NCBI GenBank assembly: GCA_037176885.1
Contig: JAWWNJ010000001.1
Location: 3,906,001-3,970,000 of the forward strand
Direction of reading: 5' to 3'
Length of the DNA: 64,000 nt
Origin: Favolaschia claudopus
Taxonomy: Eukaryota > Basidiomycota > Agaricomycetes > Agaricales > Mycenaceae
The position numbers were made by a program, and so were the translations under genes. The notes beneath the pieces were generated by a model. The model was not told the DNA's origin. It saw only the letters and a list, made by a program, of their open reading frames with translations, and searched no databases. Positions 48,850 to 59,880 of this stretch are shown in pieces (position 1 is the stretch's first letter; each line of letters begins with the position of its first letter).

Positions 48850-50434
48850 ATGGTCCAGCTTTCATCAATCGCCCTCCTTGCCGCGATGGCCTTCGAATTC
48901 AAAAGTGTCTTGGCCAAACCTGCAGTCAATCCTTTCCGAGTCGACCTTTCTGCAAAGATCTCTCACCTCGAATTATTGGTGAAGAACACGGACCTGCCGT
49001 CAAAACCTTTGTATCCTGGCGCTGGACCCGAATTCGGACTGCAGCTAGACTTGCTTCGCGATTTGAAGACGGAGTGGGTCGAGGGATACAATTGGACGCA
49101 GCAAGAAGCTGAATTGAATCAGTAAGACGCTGCTTCCTGCCTTGGATCATAGATCTTACTGCTGAATTTCAGACTCTCGCAATACACCACTGTCATTGGC
49201 GATCAGACTGTACATTTCGTGCATGAGAAATCTCAACACAAAGATGCGATACCGTTGCTTTTACTGCACGGCTGGCCAGGTCCGTGATTCCGAGTGACGT
49301 GGTATATCGTAGCTCTAACAGTGTGAAACCTAGGCTCTTTCCACGAATTTCTCCCCGTCATCAAGCCGTTGACTGAGCTGCACAACATATCGAATGGGAA
49401 AGCGGTGTCGTTCGATGTCGTCGTCCCTTCTCTACCCGGGTTCCTCTTCTCCTCGCCGCTTCCCCTGAATTCCAGCGACGCGGACACGGCGGAGTTGTTC
49501 AACAGGCTGATGGTCGATGTTCTCGGCTATCCAAAGTATGCTTTGCATGGGACTGACTGGGTTCGTATCCATCCCATCTGTACCCGCTTGAAAATCATCT
49601 TGAGAGTGCGCGCGTTCGTTTTATAGGGCAGCGAAGTCGGATACCGCCTCTACGAGTCGTTCAACTCGTCTGTGCGCGCAGCGCATTTCGTCTTCGCTCC
49701 TTTCACGCCTCCGTTTCCACAAGATATCGCGGACAACAATATTACGCTTTCGGATAGCCAGAAGGTTACGCTTCAGCGGAGTGTGGACTGGTTGACCATC
49801 GATCAAGGATATTTCCAGTCCCAGGAATTCAAGGTGTGTTGTGAAATTCATGTTTCCCATTGACGCTGAATTTCGATTGGACTTGATCAGCCTAACGATA
49901 TTGGTCTTGCGCTGTATGACAGCCCTGTTGGGCAACTGGCCTGGATAGGTTCCCTTTTCAACCGCTGTGCGTCTGGGGTTTCCTTCTCGAATAGCGCATA
50001 GCGTACTCACCACAACCTTCATACGTCTCAGGGTCCGACCCACGCGCCGGTACAGGCCCCTCCGTGCTCACCAAGACAGCCATCCTGACCGGTGTCTCGC
50101 TCTACTACCTCACCGGCAGCTTCCAATCCTCCGTATGGCAATACGCGCACAACGCCAACGCCTTCCGCGAGTACTCCAAGCCGCCAACCGACGCGCCGAT
50201 GCTGTGGAGCTCTTTTGAGTATAATATCGGGCTGTGGCCGAGGGAGTATGTGGCGCAGATTGGGAATTTGGTTGAGTATAAAGGTGAGCGTTTATGTTTG
50301 GGGGATGTTTGGGGGTGTTGGTTGATTGATTGGTTGTTGCAGAGCACGATTTTGGCGGGCATTTCCCTGGGCTTGATAATCCTCCGGCGCTCATTGAAGA
50401 TCTGCGGGATATTGGGCTTTATTTCGAGTTTTAA
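48850..50434 (+). CDS. Epoxide hydrolase with EHN domain, copy 1 (EH1), secreted
   Basis: Alpha/beta-hydrolase of the microsomal/fungal epoxide hydrolase type, which opens epoxides to diols through an alkyl-enzyme ester. A signal peptide (residues 1-22, up to VLA) replaces the usual membrane anchor. The EHN domain follows ([29 protein letters not shown]), then the core with oxyanion-hole HGWPG, nucleophile Asp in HGTDWGSEVG, the lid, and the catalytic His in [13 protein letters not shown] near the end. Seven introns; exons are in frame throughout. Ends in TAA at 50434. The N-x-S/T sites (NWT, NSS, NNIT) fit a secreted protein. It is the best preserved of the three paralogues. Confidence 0.93.
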
Positions 50435-50658
50435 TGGAGGACGCAATGGCACGGCACACGTAGTTACTCAAGCGATTGACCTTTCTCTTTAGCCAAACAA
50501 TAATATACTACCTACTTAGAACACGGTCTTCGTTCGGTCCAAGCGAGAAATATTGATGCGGCCAAACATGAGCAAACTGTCACAGTGACCTGTAACGCTA
50601 TTCTTTCGCTTGGTCTCTCCCATTCAGAAGCAATCTTGCTCTTATTCAGCATCCCACG

Positions 50659-52269
50659 ATGTTCTTCTTATACGCATTCCTCACGATCATGAGCTGGTTT
50701 GCGTACTTCGGTGCGACACACCTTGTCAAGACAGGTGTGGTCGAGCTCATCTCCATCGCTCCCACCGTCCTCTCCTCCGTGTCGGCAATGCGCCGTGACC
50801 TCGTCTCAATTTTCTTCTTCTTCCACCTGCTCGTACTTGAGCTCGTCATTGGTGGCTACTTCCTGCTGCTGCTCACCCCCTCCAACAAGGCAGACGTCGA
50901 CTCGGTCTCGAGCATGGCCTTCATCCCATTCAACGCAGACCGCGTCACGGGTCATTTCACGTCTGGCACTCATGGCGCAGTCAACATCTTCTCTCTCTTC
51001 GGCGCGAGCCCAGGATACACAGAATCAGATCCCGCTCCCTCAATGCCTGGTGCATATCCGAATACTGTCGACAGTTCCACTACCACCTTTTGCCTCGATT
51101 GGATGAAAAATTTGGGCCTGATCGTTTTCTCCCGACTCTCAACGCTCGTGATACGGACTTTGGGTTACGCACAAACCCTGCTCGGCTTATGGATGATACC
51201 GTTGGAACAACCGACGCTTCTGCTCTTAGCTTTTCAAATGATTTCCAACGTCCCTATCAAGGATATGTATTACGCCCCCGCTCCCTCTTCCGCTCCCGCC
51301 CGCCCTGGAAAGAGAACGAACACGACCAGCCCAACCGGCAATGAAATCCCGGACGAACCCTCAGCGGAAGATGAATCCCAGGTCAATATCTGTATACGTC
51401 TTTGTATCGAATGGACAGAAGCGGCAGTCTCCGACCCTCCTATCACAACTGAAGCTGGTATCGACGAGGCTTTCTCTGAAGCCGAAGAAGCGGACATGAC
51501 ACTTGTTGATGATACCCACTGCGCTATCGTCCAGCAAACTGTGGATAACGTCGTAGAAGAGACCATTCGACACGAGCCCAAAAGCCCTATCTCGGCCACT
51601 GATTCTCCCTCAACGCCGTCCCTCGTGCCTTCCATCCCAGTTGAGCCCGCTCCGCCCGCAGATATGACAAAACCAGAATCTCTTTCAAACGAAATCGCAG
51701 TGGAGGCAGGCATCTCTTGCATCGTTTCCGAGCCATTCGAATTTACCCTAAACCCAAATGCTGCGCCGTTCATCCCGGTTCCGTGTCCTGCCATTCTGCT
51801 CAAGGACGCAATGTCGTCCGAGCCCGCTTCTCCTATGAATACCACCAGCTCAGATCCCTCTCCGACCGAAATCTCAGCAAAAGGAGGGTCTTCTCAATTC
51901 GCCTTCAACACGGGCGCTGCGCCTTTCGTCCCCATGCCTCGTTCAAGCACCACCGTCGTACATCAGGCTGTCGAGCCATCTCAGCGCACTCTCAATGCCA
52001 ACGCCGCACCCTTTGTTCCCGCTCCTCCGCCGAACTCTCCTCCTCTTACCCCGCCCAAATTGACCTTTGGTCCGACTTGTCTCCCTCGGTGCCCTCACCG
52101 CAACGACCCTCCACGCTACTGGTTTTCAGGTGGAACAGCTCTCCTTGTCACGGCACCAACGCACAGTAATTCGTCTACCGATGACCCCGTCCCAACTACC
52201 CCAGATTTTTGGTCGCCCGGCCGCAGCCTGGATTCGGCAGCAATCTCGATCGTATCCCCGTCTTCATGA
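50659..52269 (+). CDS. Multi-pass membrane protein with three PAM2-like motifs
   Basis: I do not know a family for this 536-residue, single-exon gene. The N-terminal 200 residues are hydrophobic, with likely membrane segments at about 3-20, 25-42, 50-73, 152-172 and 175-195. From residue 200 the chain is disordered, Pro/Ser/Glu-rich. Three copies of a motif follow: FTLNPNAAPFIP (362-373), FAFNTGAAPFVP (414-425) and RTLNANAAPFVP (443-454). The first and third fit the PAM2 consensus (L-N-x-x-A-x-x-F-x-P) that binds the MLLE domain of poly(A)-binding protein; the second has Phe for Leu. Lack of introns is unusual here. It sits between EH1 and EH2 on the same strand, with 224 bases separating it from EH1. 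Function inferred from motifs only. Confidence 0.7.
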   Translation: MFFLYAFLTIMSWFAYFGATHLVKTGVVELISIAPTVLSSVSAMRRDLVSIFFFFHLLVLELVIGGYFLLLLTPSNKADVDSVSSMAFIPFNADRVTGHFTSGTHGAVNIFSLFGASPGYTESDPAPSMPGAYPNTVDSSTTTFCLDWMKNLGLIVFSRLSTLVIRTLGYAQTLLGLWMIPLEQPTLLLLAFQMISNVPIKDMYYAPAPSSAPARPGKRTNTTSPTGNEIPDEPSAEDESQVNICIRLCIEWTEAAVSDPPITTEAGIDEAFSEAEEADMTLVDDTHCAIVQQTVDNVVEETIRHEPKSPISATDSPSTPSLVPSIPVEPAPPADMTKPESLSNEIAVEAGISCIVSEPFEFTLNPNAAPFIPVPCPAILLKDAMSSEPASPMNTTSSDPSPTEISAKGGSSQFAFNTGAAPFVPMPRSSTTVVHQAVEPSQRTLNANAAPFVPAPPPNSPPLTPPKLTFGPTCLPRCPHRNDPPRYWFSGGTALLVTAPTHSNSSTDDPVPTTPDFWSPGRSLDSAAISIVSPSS

Positions 52270-52890
52270 ATCTTTTTCAACCCCATGGGCCAGGTCCGTG
52301 ACCCTATTTCAGTTCTATAGCAAGTCGCTGACGCTCCGCCATACATAGAATTCTTTGTATCAATTTCATTTTCCTTGGTTGCTAGAGGCTCGGTGAGTTG
52401 GTTTCCTCTCTCACTCGGCTGAGTCTTGAGGATTCTGACCCCTGCATTTTGTAGAGAATGCTACGATCCACTCCCGTCACAGATGGCGGCGAACTTGCTT
52501 GGTAAGTACTTGTCTTCAACGTTCTTCTGCGGGCTTACATCCAATTCATCAGATATACGATTATCCAATATTTAGATTTTTTTCGGGTCTGCTGGGGGTT
52601 GCTTATGGATGATTATGGTTCATGGATTGGTGTATTTAGCGCAGATTTCAGCGCGTGCATCGTCAGAATATTTATCTGCTTGGAAATTTGATGCTTGCTC
52701 AAAGGGAGAAAGCAAGCAATGAAGATTGTATCAAGTGCTGCAGGATTCAGGAACGACTGGTTGGACTTTGGTCCATTTGCGTCATTGCGGCTGAACAGTC
52801 CAATTCGGGGATGAGATTGATGATGCCTATGATCGACGTCCGCTCGAATTTCCATCCCAACGACGATCCCGCCACCACCCATCGGGCTGT
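52270..52890. other. Interval between the PAM2-motif gene and the foldback element
   Basis: About 620 bases without a gene I can support; it includes the 3' UTR of the membrane protein gene. Confidence 0.4.
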
Positions 52891-53142
52891 CACTGCGCCG
52901 TTCCCTCAATTTATCGGGCCGGGAAGTGATTTTATATTTGCTAAATTTCTTATCTCGTTTCTGGCGCCAATAAATGTTGCACTTATAGCACGTCACGTGA
53001 TTGTATAATTTCCTTATAAGGAAATTCTATCTCGTTTCCTCGCACCAGAAACTCGATGTTTATTGGCGCAAGAAGTGAGATAAGAAATTTAGCGAATATA
53101 GTATCACTTCCCGGCCCGATAAATTGAGGGAACGGCGCTGTG
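52891..53142. mobile_element. 252 bp foldback / MITE-like element
   Basis: Two inverted arms of about 95 bases face each other. The left arm begins CACTGCGCCGTTCCCTC; the right arm ends GAGGGAACGGCGCTGTG, its reverse complement with one mismatch at the tip. Both arms carry AATTTATCGGGCCGGGAAGT and a TTTCTTATCTC segment. The spacer contains a perfect 20-base palindrome, AATTTCCTTATAAGGAAATT, at 53007-53026. Because the arms are inverted, both strands encode the same peptide stretch (APFPQFIGPGSD). No transposase is present, so it would be non-autonomous. Flanks share only TGT, so the target-site duplication is unclear. It lies about 75 bases upstream of the EH2 TATA box. Confidence 0.75.
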
Positions 53143-53217
53143 TGTATAGACCATATCCCCGAAACCATTCACCGAGCCGCTGAGTGACGTCGACAAAAGC
53201 CAAGACCAGCTAAAGAC

Positions 53218-53223
53218 TATAAA
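53218..53223 (+). promoter_or_regulatory. TATA box of EH2
   Basis: TATAAA 48 bases before the EH2 ATG, in the same CTATAAAGACGAGGATG context as the EH1 promoter. Confidence 0.6.
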
Positions 53224-53265
53224 GACGAGGATGGAGGCACTGAAAAGTATCGGCGTTCAAACGCA

Positions 53266-54848
53266 ATGGTTCAACTTTCCTCAATCGTGTTCCTTACCGC
53301 GGCCTGGGGGACTGTCATAGCCAAACCTGCAGTCAATCCCTTCCGGATCGACCTTTCTGCAAGAATACCCCACCTCGAATTGCTCGTGAACAACACAGAC
53401 CTACCCTCCAAGCCGTTGTATCCTGGCGCCGGACCGGAATTTGGGTTGCAACTCGACTTTCTTCGGGATCTGAAGACGCAGTGGGTCGAGGGATACAATT
53501 GGACGCAGCAAGAAGTTGAGCTGAACGAGTTAAGATGTCTTTATAATTTCACCCGGCTTTTCAACTAATGTCGCCCAGACTTTCGCATTATACCACTACC
53601 ATTGGGGAGCAAACAGTTCACTTTGTGCATGAGAAATCCCAAGATAAAGATGCGATACCGCTGCTTTTACTGCACGGCTGGCCAGGTTCGGAACTTTGGG
53701 CGATGCTGTGGTATCGCAGCCCTGAATGAGTATTTGACAGGCTCGTTCCACGAATTCCTCCCCATCATCAAGCCATTGACTGAGTTGCACAACATATCGG
53801 ACGGGGAAAACGGTGTCATTCAACGTCGTCGTTCCTTCTCTACCCGGGTTCCTCTTCTCTTCGCCGTCTCCTCAAAACTCGAGCGATGTGGACACTGCCA
53901 AGTTATTCAATACACTGATGGTCGATGTCCTCGGCTATCCAAAGTATGCCTTGCACGGTACTGACTGGGTTTGTGTTTCTTTTTTTCTAGTCTGGTACTT
54001 GGGCTTATATTGAAGATACATTTTCGTAGGGTAGCGATGTCGGGTACTCCCTTTACGAGTCGTTCAACTCATCTGTGCGCGCAGCGCACTTTGTTTTCAC
54101 GCCTTTCACGCCCCCAACTCCGCAAGATATCGCGGACAACAACATCACGCTTTCGGATAACCAGAAGGTTACCCTTCAGCGCACTGTCGATTGGACAACA
54201 ACCGATCAAGGCTACATTAATACTCAAGCATTCAAGGTGCGTTGTGATTAAAATCCGGAGGGGTCATGCCAAATCTAATCTCATGTACAACATACAGCCC
54301 AATGACATCGCTCTTGCGCTGTACGACAGTCCTGTCGGGCAACTGGCGTGGATCGGCACCTTCTTCAATCGATGTACGTCCAAAATTTCATTTTTGAACT
54401 TAGATCGGCCGCGCTAACCAGCACCCACTCTCCCTAGGGTCTGATCCACGCGCTGGGACCGGACCATCCGCGCTCACGAAAACAGCCATCCTAACTGCTG
54501 TCTCGCTATACTACCTCAGCGGCAGCTTTCAATCCTCTGTATGGCAATATGCGCTCAACACCAACACCTTGCGGAATTACACTATGCCCTCGACCGACGC
54601 GCCGATGCTGTGGAGTCAATTCAAGTATAATATCAAGCTGTTTCCAGAGGAGTATGTTGCTAAGACCGGGAATCTGGTTTCGTACAAAGGTGAGGTTTAT
54701 GTTTGGAAGATATATTGAAAGTTTGTGTTGATTGGCCGCTGTAGAGCACGATTTTGGCGGGCATTTCCCTGGACTCGACAATCCGCCAGCGCTCATTGAA
54801 GACCTTCGGGATATTGGGCTCTATTTCGAATCTTTGACAAGTCGATGA
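53266..54848 (+). pseudogene. Epoxide hydrolase copy 2 (EH2), secreted type, one-base frameshift
   Basis: Close paralogue of EH1 with the same signal peptide type (MVQLSSIVFLTAAW), EHN domain, HGWPG, HGTDWGSDVG nucleophile and [13 protein letters not shown] histidine regions, and the same intron positions. At 53803-53810 a GGGGAAAA run carries one base more than the EH1 counterpart (GGGAAAG), which shifts the frame after NISDG. The rest of the gene is intact in the shifted frame to the TGA at 54846-54848. All splice sites look usable. If the extra base is real, the protein is cut before the nucleophile and is inactive; if it is a homopolymer error, EH2 is a functional gene. Confidence 0.85.
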
Positions 54849-55065
54849 TTTTCGCGGCGTGACGCCCAGTAGAATTATTCAAGTATTGCTCGATGCTCTT
54901 TCCTTTCCCTCTGTAAAATTATATCGTTATTATGCATACTTCGCTATCCTTTTCTCATCGCTCCCTGAAGCGCTGAAGACTGAGTAAATTTGAAACTGCA
55001 GGTTTTTCCCGGCGTTTTGTTGTGACCTGCTTAGTCGCTTTTCGTTCTTGACCCCAACCAGCATC

Positions 55066-56400
55066 ATGGCCTCCAGATCGCTCACCATACAATGTTTTCC
55101 GGTCGAGCTTCTAACGGAAATTTTCGAGTACCAAGTTGAAAAGAAGGAAGTCCTGGCGATTTCGCAGGTCTGTGCCAGATGGCGGCAAATTGCTCACAAC
55201 TGTCCCCGTCTGTGGAGCGCCGTTGAAGTAGACGTCGAAAGACCCAGTACAGACTCGGCATACGTTGACGGGCTGAAAACCTGGCTGGCCCGCTCAGCAC
55301 CTCTCCGCATTTCCTTGACCTGTCTTGCATCCGGAGGAACTAGTCTTTATGACGTCCTTGAGGAAATCTTTCACACTTCTTCCCGATGGCGTTTTTTGCA
55401 TTACCGACAAGGCCCTGCCTCTCAGCTCCCACTTACAGCTCTCTCCAAACTCGCTGAAACCTCACTAAGCGCTCTTGAGGAGCTACATTTGGGCAACATC
55501 GAAGAAGGACCTCTCATAATCACTTTCCCCTCCTCCGCAGTCCCTCGCTTGCAGAGAGTAAAAGTGTTCATATACACACCCACACTCCAAATTCACTTGC
55601 CTTGGAAACAACTCACTCATCTCTCTTTCTCAACCGCCTACGCCGACATTGCCATCGAGGTCCTTGCCGAATGCACAAACCTTATCGCAGCATCCATAAT
55701 TATACCAGTGGTCTGGGCTGATCTTCCCCCGCCCGGCCAGTCGGCCCAGACACTGAGCCACTTACGCTACCTAGCGTTGTTCACCGGCGGAGATGATGGA
55801 CATATTTCTCCATTGTTTGACCGTATATTTGCTCCTGCGTTGGAAACATTAGAGATGGATTTCAGCGCGCTGGACGGTCGTCTCACATGGCCTGAGACAT
55901 CGTTCACAACATTTCAGCTCCAGTCCAGCCACATCGTCTACCTCGCCTTAAACGGGTGTTTGTATCTCACCCCAGAGAACTTATGCGCAGCTCTTCGACA
56001 CCTGCCATGTGTCGCCGAGTTGAAACTGGGCCACTGCTATGAAATTGTTGGCAACAACTTCATGACCATGTTGGTCAACAAGCATGGCGTAGCGCCTCTA
56101 GCTCCCCGACTGCACAACCTCGTTCTCAAGAATGTAAACCGGAATGCGTTTGCGCCAAATCTTTTCGTCGACATGCTTTCCTCGCGATGGTGGACTGAAG
56201 CTGACGCTTCGGTCCCCCGAGCGGTTGCCCGCTGGACACGTGTGGAATTAGAGACGCGGGGGGATGTGAGCCAGGATTTTACCGACACTATACAAGGTTT
56301 ACAGGACCGAGGCCTTCCTCTTGAGATGTTAACAATTCCTCTTTCCGTTGCCGCTAACACACTGGACATAAATCATTCGGCGATCAATCTGCAGTTTTAA
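55066..56400 (+). CDS. F-box/LRR protein, intronless
   Basis: Putative SCF ubiquitin-ligase adaptor of 444 residues in one exon; I use the ATG at 55066. The F-box is at residues 8-50 (CFPVELLTEIFEY, ISQVCARWRQIAHNCPRLWSAV), typical of the large basidiomycete F-box family. Degenerate Leu-rich repeats follow (LSALEELHLGNI, LTHLSFSTA, LSHLRYLALFTGG, LETLEMDFSAL, CVAELKLGHCYEI, RLHNLVLKNV). It lies between EH2 and EH3 in the same orientation, but its single-exon structure differs from theirs, so it is probably an unrelated insertion in the cluster. The target protein cannot be predicted. Confidence 0.85.
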   Translation: MASRSLTIQCFPVELLTEIFEYQVEKKEVLAISQVCARWRQIAHNCPRLWSAVEVDVERPSTDSAYVDGLKTWLARSAPLRISLTCLASGGTSLYDVLEEIFHTSSRWRFLHYRQGPASQLPLTALSKLAETSLSALEELHLGNIEEGPLIITFPSSAVPRLQRVKVFIYTPTLQIHLPWKQLTHLSFSTAYADIAIEVLAECTNLIAASIIIPVVWADLPPPGQSAQTLSHLRYLALFTGGDDGHISPLFDRIFAPALETLEMDFSALDGRLTWPETSFTTFQLQSSHIVYLALNGCLYLTPENLCAALRHLPCVAELKLGHCYEIVGNNFMTMLVNKHGVAPLAPRLHNLVLKNVNRNAFAPNLFVDMLSSRWWTEADASVPRAVARWTRVELETRGDVSQDFTDTIQGLQDRGLPLEMLTIPLSVAANTLDINHSAINLQF

Positions 56401-56877
56401 TAACAGAGGGGTAAAAAGTGCAGATAGACCGCCAGAAAATCAACAGCACTTGTACGCTGCGTGCGGTCACCTGGACCCACTTTCTTATGTTCTTTCGGAG
56501 AATATCTTCTCTGAGACTGCACCTTCTTCAATACTGCTCCGTTAGCGCTGCTGCCACACTCGACTATTCCACCTGCGTCCTGCGATTGGCGGAACTCGGC
56601 GCCTATATCGTGACTTGAAACCTCCATAATAGCCAAGACCATAATACTTGTCGTACCTGGGCTCCCAAATCATAGCACGCAGCACATCCTGGTTCTCACT
56701 GTCAAATACGATCGCCGAGCAAGACCGTCGTATAGACAGATTATGTGGAGCTTACACGCACACTGCTCTCGGGTCTGTTTTGTCTCCAGCCGACGCTTCA
56801 ACGTACTTGCATTCTAAGCGAAGGAAATGAAGGAGAAGGTATAAAGCGGCTATCGACGAGACACATTTCCAAGTACA
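56401..56877 (+). promoter_or_regulatory. EH3 upstream region with TATA box
   Basis: No gene in these 477 bases. TATAAA at 56840-56845 lies 38 bases before the EH3 ATG, in a context (GGTATAAAGCGGC) different from the EH1/EH2 promoters. Confidence 0.45.
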
Positions 56878-58384
56878 ATGCAGGCTTCAATGACCAGCCC
56901 AGTCAAACACGAAATTCATCCGTTTCGGATCGACCTCTCGAGTAGAATCAGTCGCCTGGAACTCCTGGTGAAGAACACTGAGCTACCTTCCAATCCCTTG
57001 TATCCTGGCGCGGGACTTGAATTTGGACTCCAGCTTGATTTCCTTCGCGACCTGCAGGCGCACTGGATCAATGACTTCGACTGGGCGAAGCAAGAGGCCA
57101 AGCTGAACCAGTGAGGAAGCTTTCTAGTATCCTCTTTGTATTATTATTTGACTAGTGATACCAGAGTCTCGCATTACAAAACAACCATTGGAGATCAGAC
57201 TATTCACTTCGTTCACGAAAAATCTCAAGATGAGAATGCGATACCCCTGCTTTTACTGCACGGTTGGCCGGGTACGTCACGACCTGGAAAGAGAGTGTAT
57301 CGCAGTCCTAACGGTAATGCAGGCTCTTTCCATGAGTTCCTTCCTGTCATCAAGCCCTTGACCGAACGACACATTAATTTGGAAGGGAGGCCGGTCTCTT
57401 TCAATGTGGTCGTTCCTTCCCTTCCTGGATTCCTGTTTTCGTCCGCGCCCCCTCAGGATTGGAAGGACCTTGACTCTGCGAAACTGTTTAACACGCTCAT
57501 GACGGATGTTCTCGGTTATTCGAAGTATGCCATCCATGGCACCGACTGGGTGCATAGTTTTACCGTCATTCTTCAATTTGAACTTATCGTCCGGAAACCA
57601 TACGTAGGGGAGCAACGTCGCATACCACCTCTACGAGTCTTTTACATCCAATGTCCGAGCGGCGCACTTTACGTTCCTTCCTTTCATCCCCCCGCTTCCC
57701 CAACATATTGCGGACAACAACATCCCGCTCTCTGAACACCAGCAAGTCACTCTTCAACGGACAGTGGGCTGGTTGAGCACCGATCAAGGTTACTTCCAAG
57801 CTCAAACGTTCAAGGTATGCCGCAGTTCACATCCGGCGACCGAGAAATCAATCCGAAGCCTAGCCCAACGACATCGGCCTGGCGCTGCACGATAATCCTA
57901 TCGGTCAACTGGCATGGATAGGAACACAATACCATCGCTGTATGTCGAAAAGCCAGATCCATCTCATCTCATCGTACTCAACTCTCGTCAGCGTCGGACC
58001 CCCGCGCAGGGACCGGGCCATCGGTGCTCACCAAGGACGCCATCCTCACCGCCGTCTCCCTCTACTACCTCACCGGCAGCTTCCACTCGTCCGTATGGCA
58101 ATACGCGCGCAACGTCAATCCCTTCCGCGATTACACAAAGACTCCGAGCGATGCGCCGTTGCTTTGGAGTTCATTCAAGTATGAAATTGTGCTGTGGCCG
58201 GAGAGTCATGTTGCGAAGGTGGGGAATTTGGTTTCGTACAAAGGTAAGGTTTCGGTGCAAGGCAGTCGAGCTACTGTAGGCTCAATCCGTTCCAGAACAT
58301 GACTTTGGAGGGCACTTCGCTGGGCTGGATAACCCCGTTGCGCTCATTGAGGATCTTCGTGATATTGGCCGTTTCTTCAAATGA
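56878..58384 (+). CDS. Epoxide hydrolase with EHN domain, copy 3 (EH3), no signal peptide
   Basis: Third tandem paralogue. The N-terminus (MQASMTSPVKHEIHPF) has no hydrophobic segment, so this copy should be cytosolic, unlike EH1 and EH2. The EHN domain (HPFRIDLSSRISRLELLV), HGWPG oxyanion hole, HGTDWG nucleophile (GSNVAYHLYES follows after an intron) and HDFGGHFAGLDNP histidine are all kept. The introns match the EH1 positions. The W before SDPRAGTG in EH1/EH2 becomes Ser at the intron join, and the protein ends ...DIGRFFK at 58384. It is more diverged from EH1 than EH2 is, so it is probably the oldest split in the cluster. The frame is intact. Confidence 0.92.
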
Positions 58385-58464
58385 GAGAAAGGCGGGGCGA
58401 TTCAAAGAGTGATTACTGCGAATGTTCAATGCAAATAGATAATATATAGTGGGCTATCATGCGT

Positions 58465-59880
58465 CTAATCTGTAGGTGGGATGTAGGGCTCGACCAGCAT
58501 CTTGCTGAACTCTTTGAGCTTCTCCGGACCTCTTACCTCTTCCGTGAGCAGAGGAAGTTGTATGATGTGGAAGAATTCGTCATAGAGCTCGTGAGCCTCT
58601 CCAAGATATTTCTGTTGCATCTTCTGCCGTACAGTGCAGTGCTCACAGCGATTTGCTGGGATGGAAAAAAAGGTGAGATCGGAAGCTCGAAGAACTTTTG
58701 ATACCTACATTTTTTCGGGAACAGGAGTTGATTGACCACGATGTTGTGCGTGTCAATCTCGTAGCTCGTTAGTTCTTGCACCAGACGCTCTGTCTCATAC
58801 AAAGACAGGAACTCGGATATGCAGACGCAGACAAAGGTTGTCTTTTCCTGTTGCCGCGTTCAGCTGAGCGTATGAACTAACAAATGCTGAAGGAACATAC
58901 TGGGTCTTTGAATTGCGTGTTGACTTCTGTGATAACTTCTCGCATGGATTCTAGCTTGGCGAACATATCTTCCTGAGAACCAGCTTCGCCGCCCATCATA
59001 CTGGACATCTGGGCAATGCGGGAATGAACAAGATAACAGGCACCAAACAATTGCGGAATACTTGGCTGATCATGGGTCCAAATCGCGAACCCAATGTGCT
59101 CAACTTGCCCAATGCCTTCTCAAGTACAGTAGGGAACGACAGGAATCGGAGAGTGTGTCCAGTCGGGGCAGTGTCGAATACAATGACAGAGTATTCCATT
59201 GATTTGACGTGTCTTTTGGAAGTCCAGAGGGTAAGAAAAGGTCGAATGAAGGCTGGGGGCACATACTTCATGATTTCCGCAAAACTCATGGCTTCATCCA
59301 CACCGGGAATGGCGAAGGCCAGGTCTTGCATCATGGAGCCCATCATGCCGTTCGAATCCGCTGAAGGAGTGGGTTAAAATAAGGTACAGAGAGCGATAGT
59401 TTCGACAAACATTGTTCGACCATCTCCTGAATGGAACTTGTTGGATCGATTTCCATCGCGAAGAGGTTATCGAAGCCATTGACTTTCGTCGCATCCTTCG
59501 AGAACTTTTGACCAAAGGCGTCCGACAGATTGTGAGCCGGATCGGTGGACTGTTGAATACAGAAATAAGAAGGTGTTCCAGCTAGTCGACGCGAGACTTG
59601 AAGCATACAATGAGGAGGACAGATTTCCGACATTTAGCAAGTTGTATTGCGAGAGAGCAGGAAGTTGTTGTTTTGCCTGTTCTAGTGGTTATGTTCTGTC
59701 TTCTTCATACATGGCGCGTCGCCGACTTGCCTACACCACCCTTTCCACCTGAGAACGAACGAATGCGAGTAAGTGACCGCTTCAATTACGCGGCATCGAG
59801 GACGTGCCGCAGAAAATCCATTTCAGTGAATGCTGGTCTAGAATATTCTGTAGCGTAGCAGGCAAGAGTTCTTCGTCCAT
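58465..59880 (-). CDS. GET3: ATPase Get3 (TRC40/ArsA family)
   Basis: Cytosolic dimeric ATPase that carries tail-anchored membrane proteins to the Get1/Get2 receptor of the ER. The start at 59880 gives [16 protein letters not shown], then across an intron the deviant P-loop [23 protein letters not shown], the [20 protein letters not shown] client-binding region, [15 protein letters not shown] (switch II), SFVCVCI-type core strands, and the zinc-binding CEHC near the end. The stop TAG is at 58465. Around eight introns. Divergent from SRP68, with only about 150 bases between the two starts; both encode protein-targeting factors. Confidence 0.95.

Noticed and set aside
52655..53168. Two open frames on opposite strands sharing APFPQFIGPGSD
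   Set aside because: The shared peptide is produced by the inverted arms of the foldback element, not by two genes.
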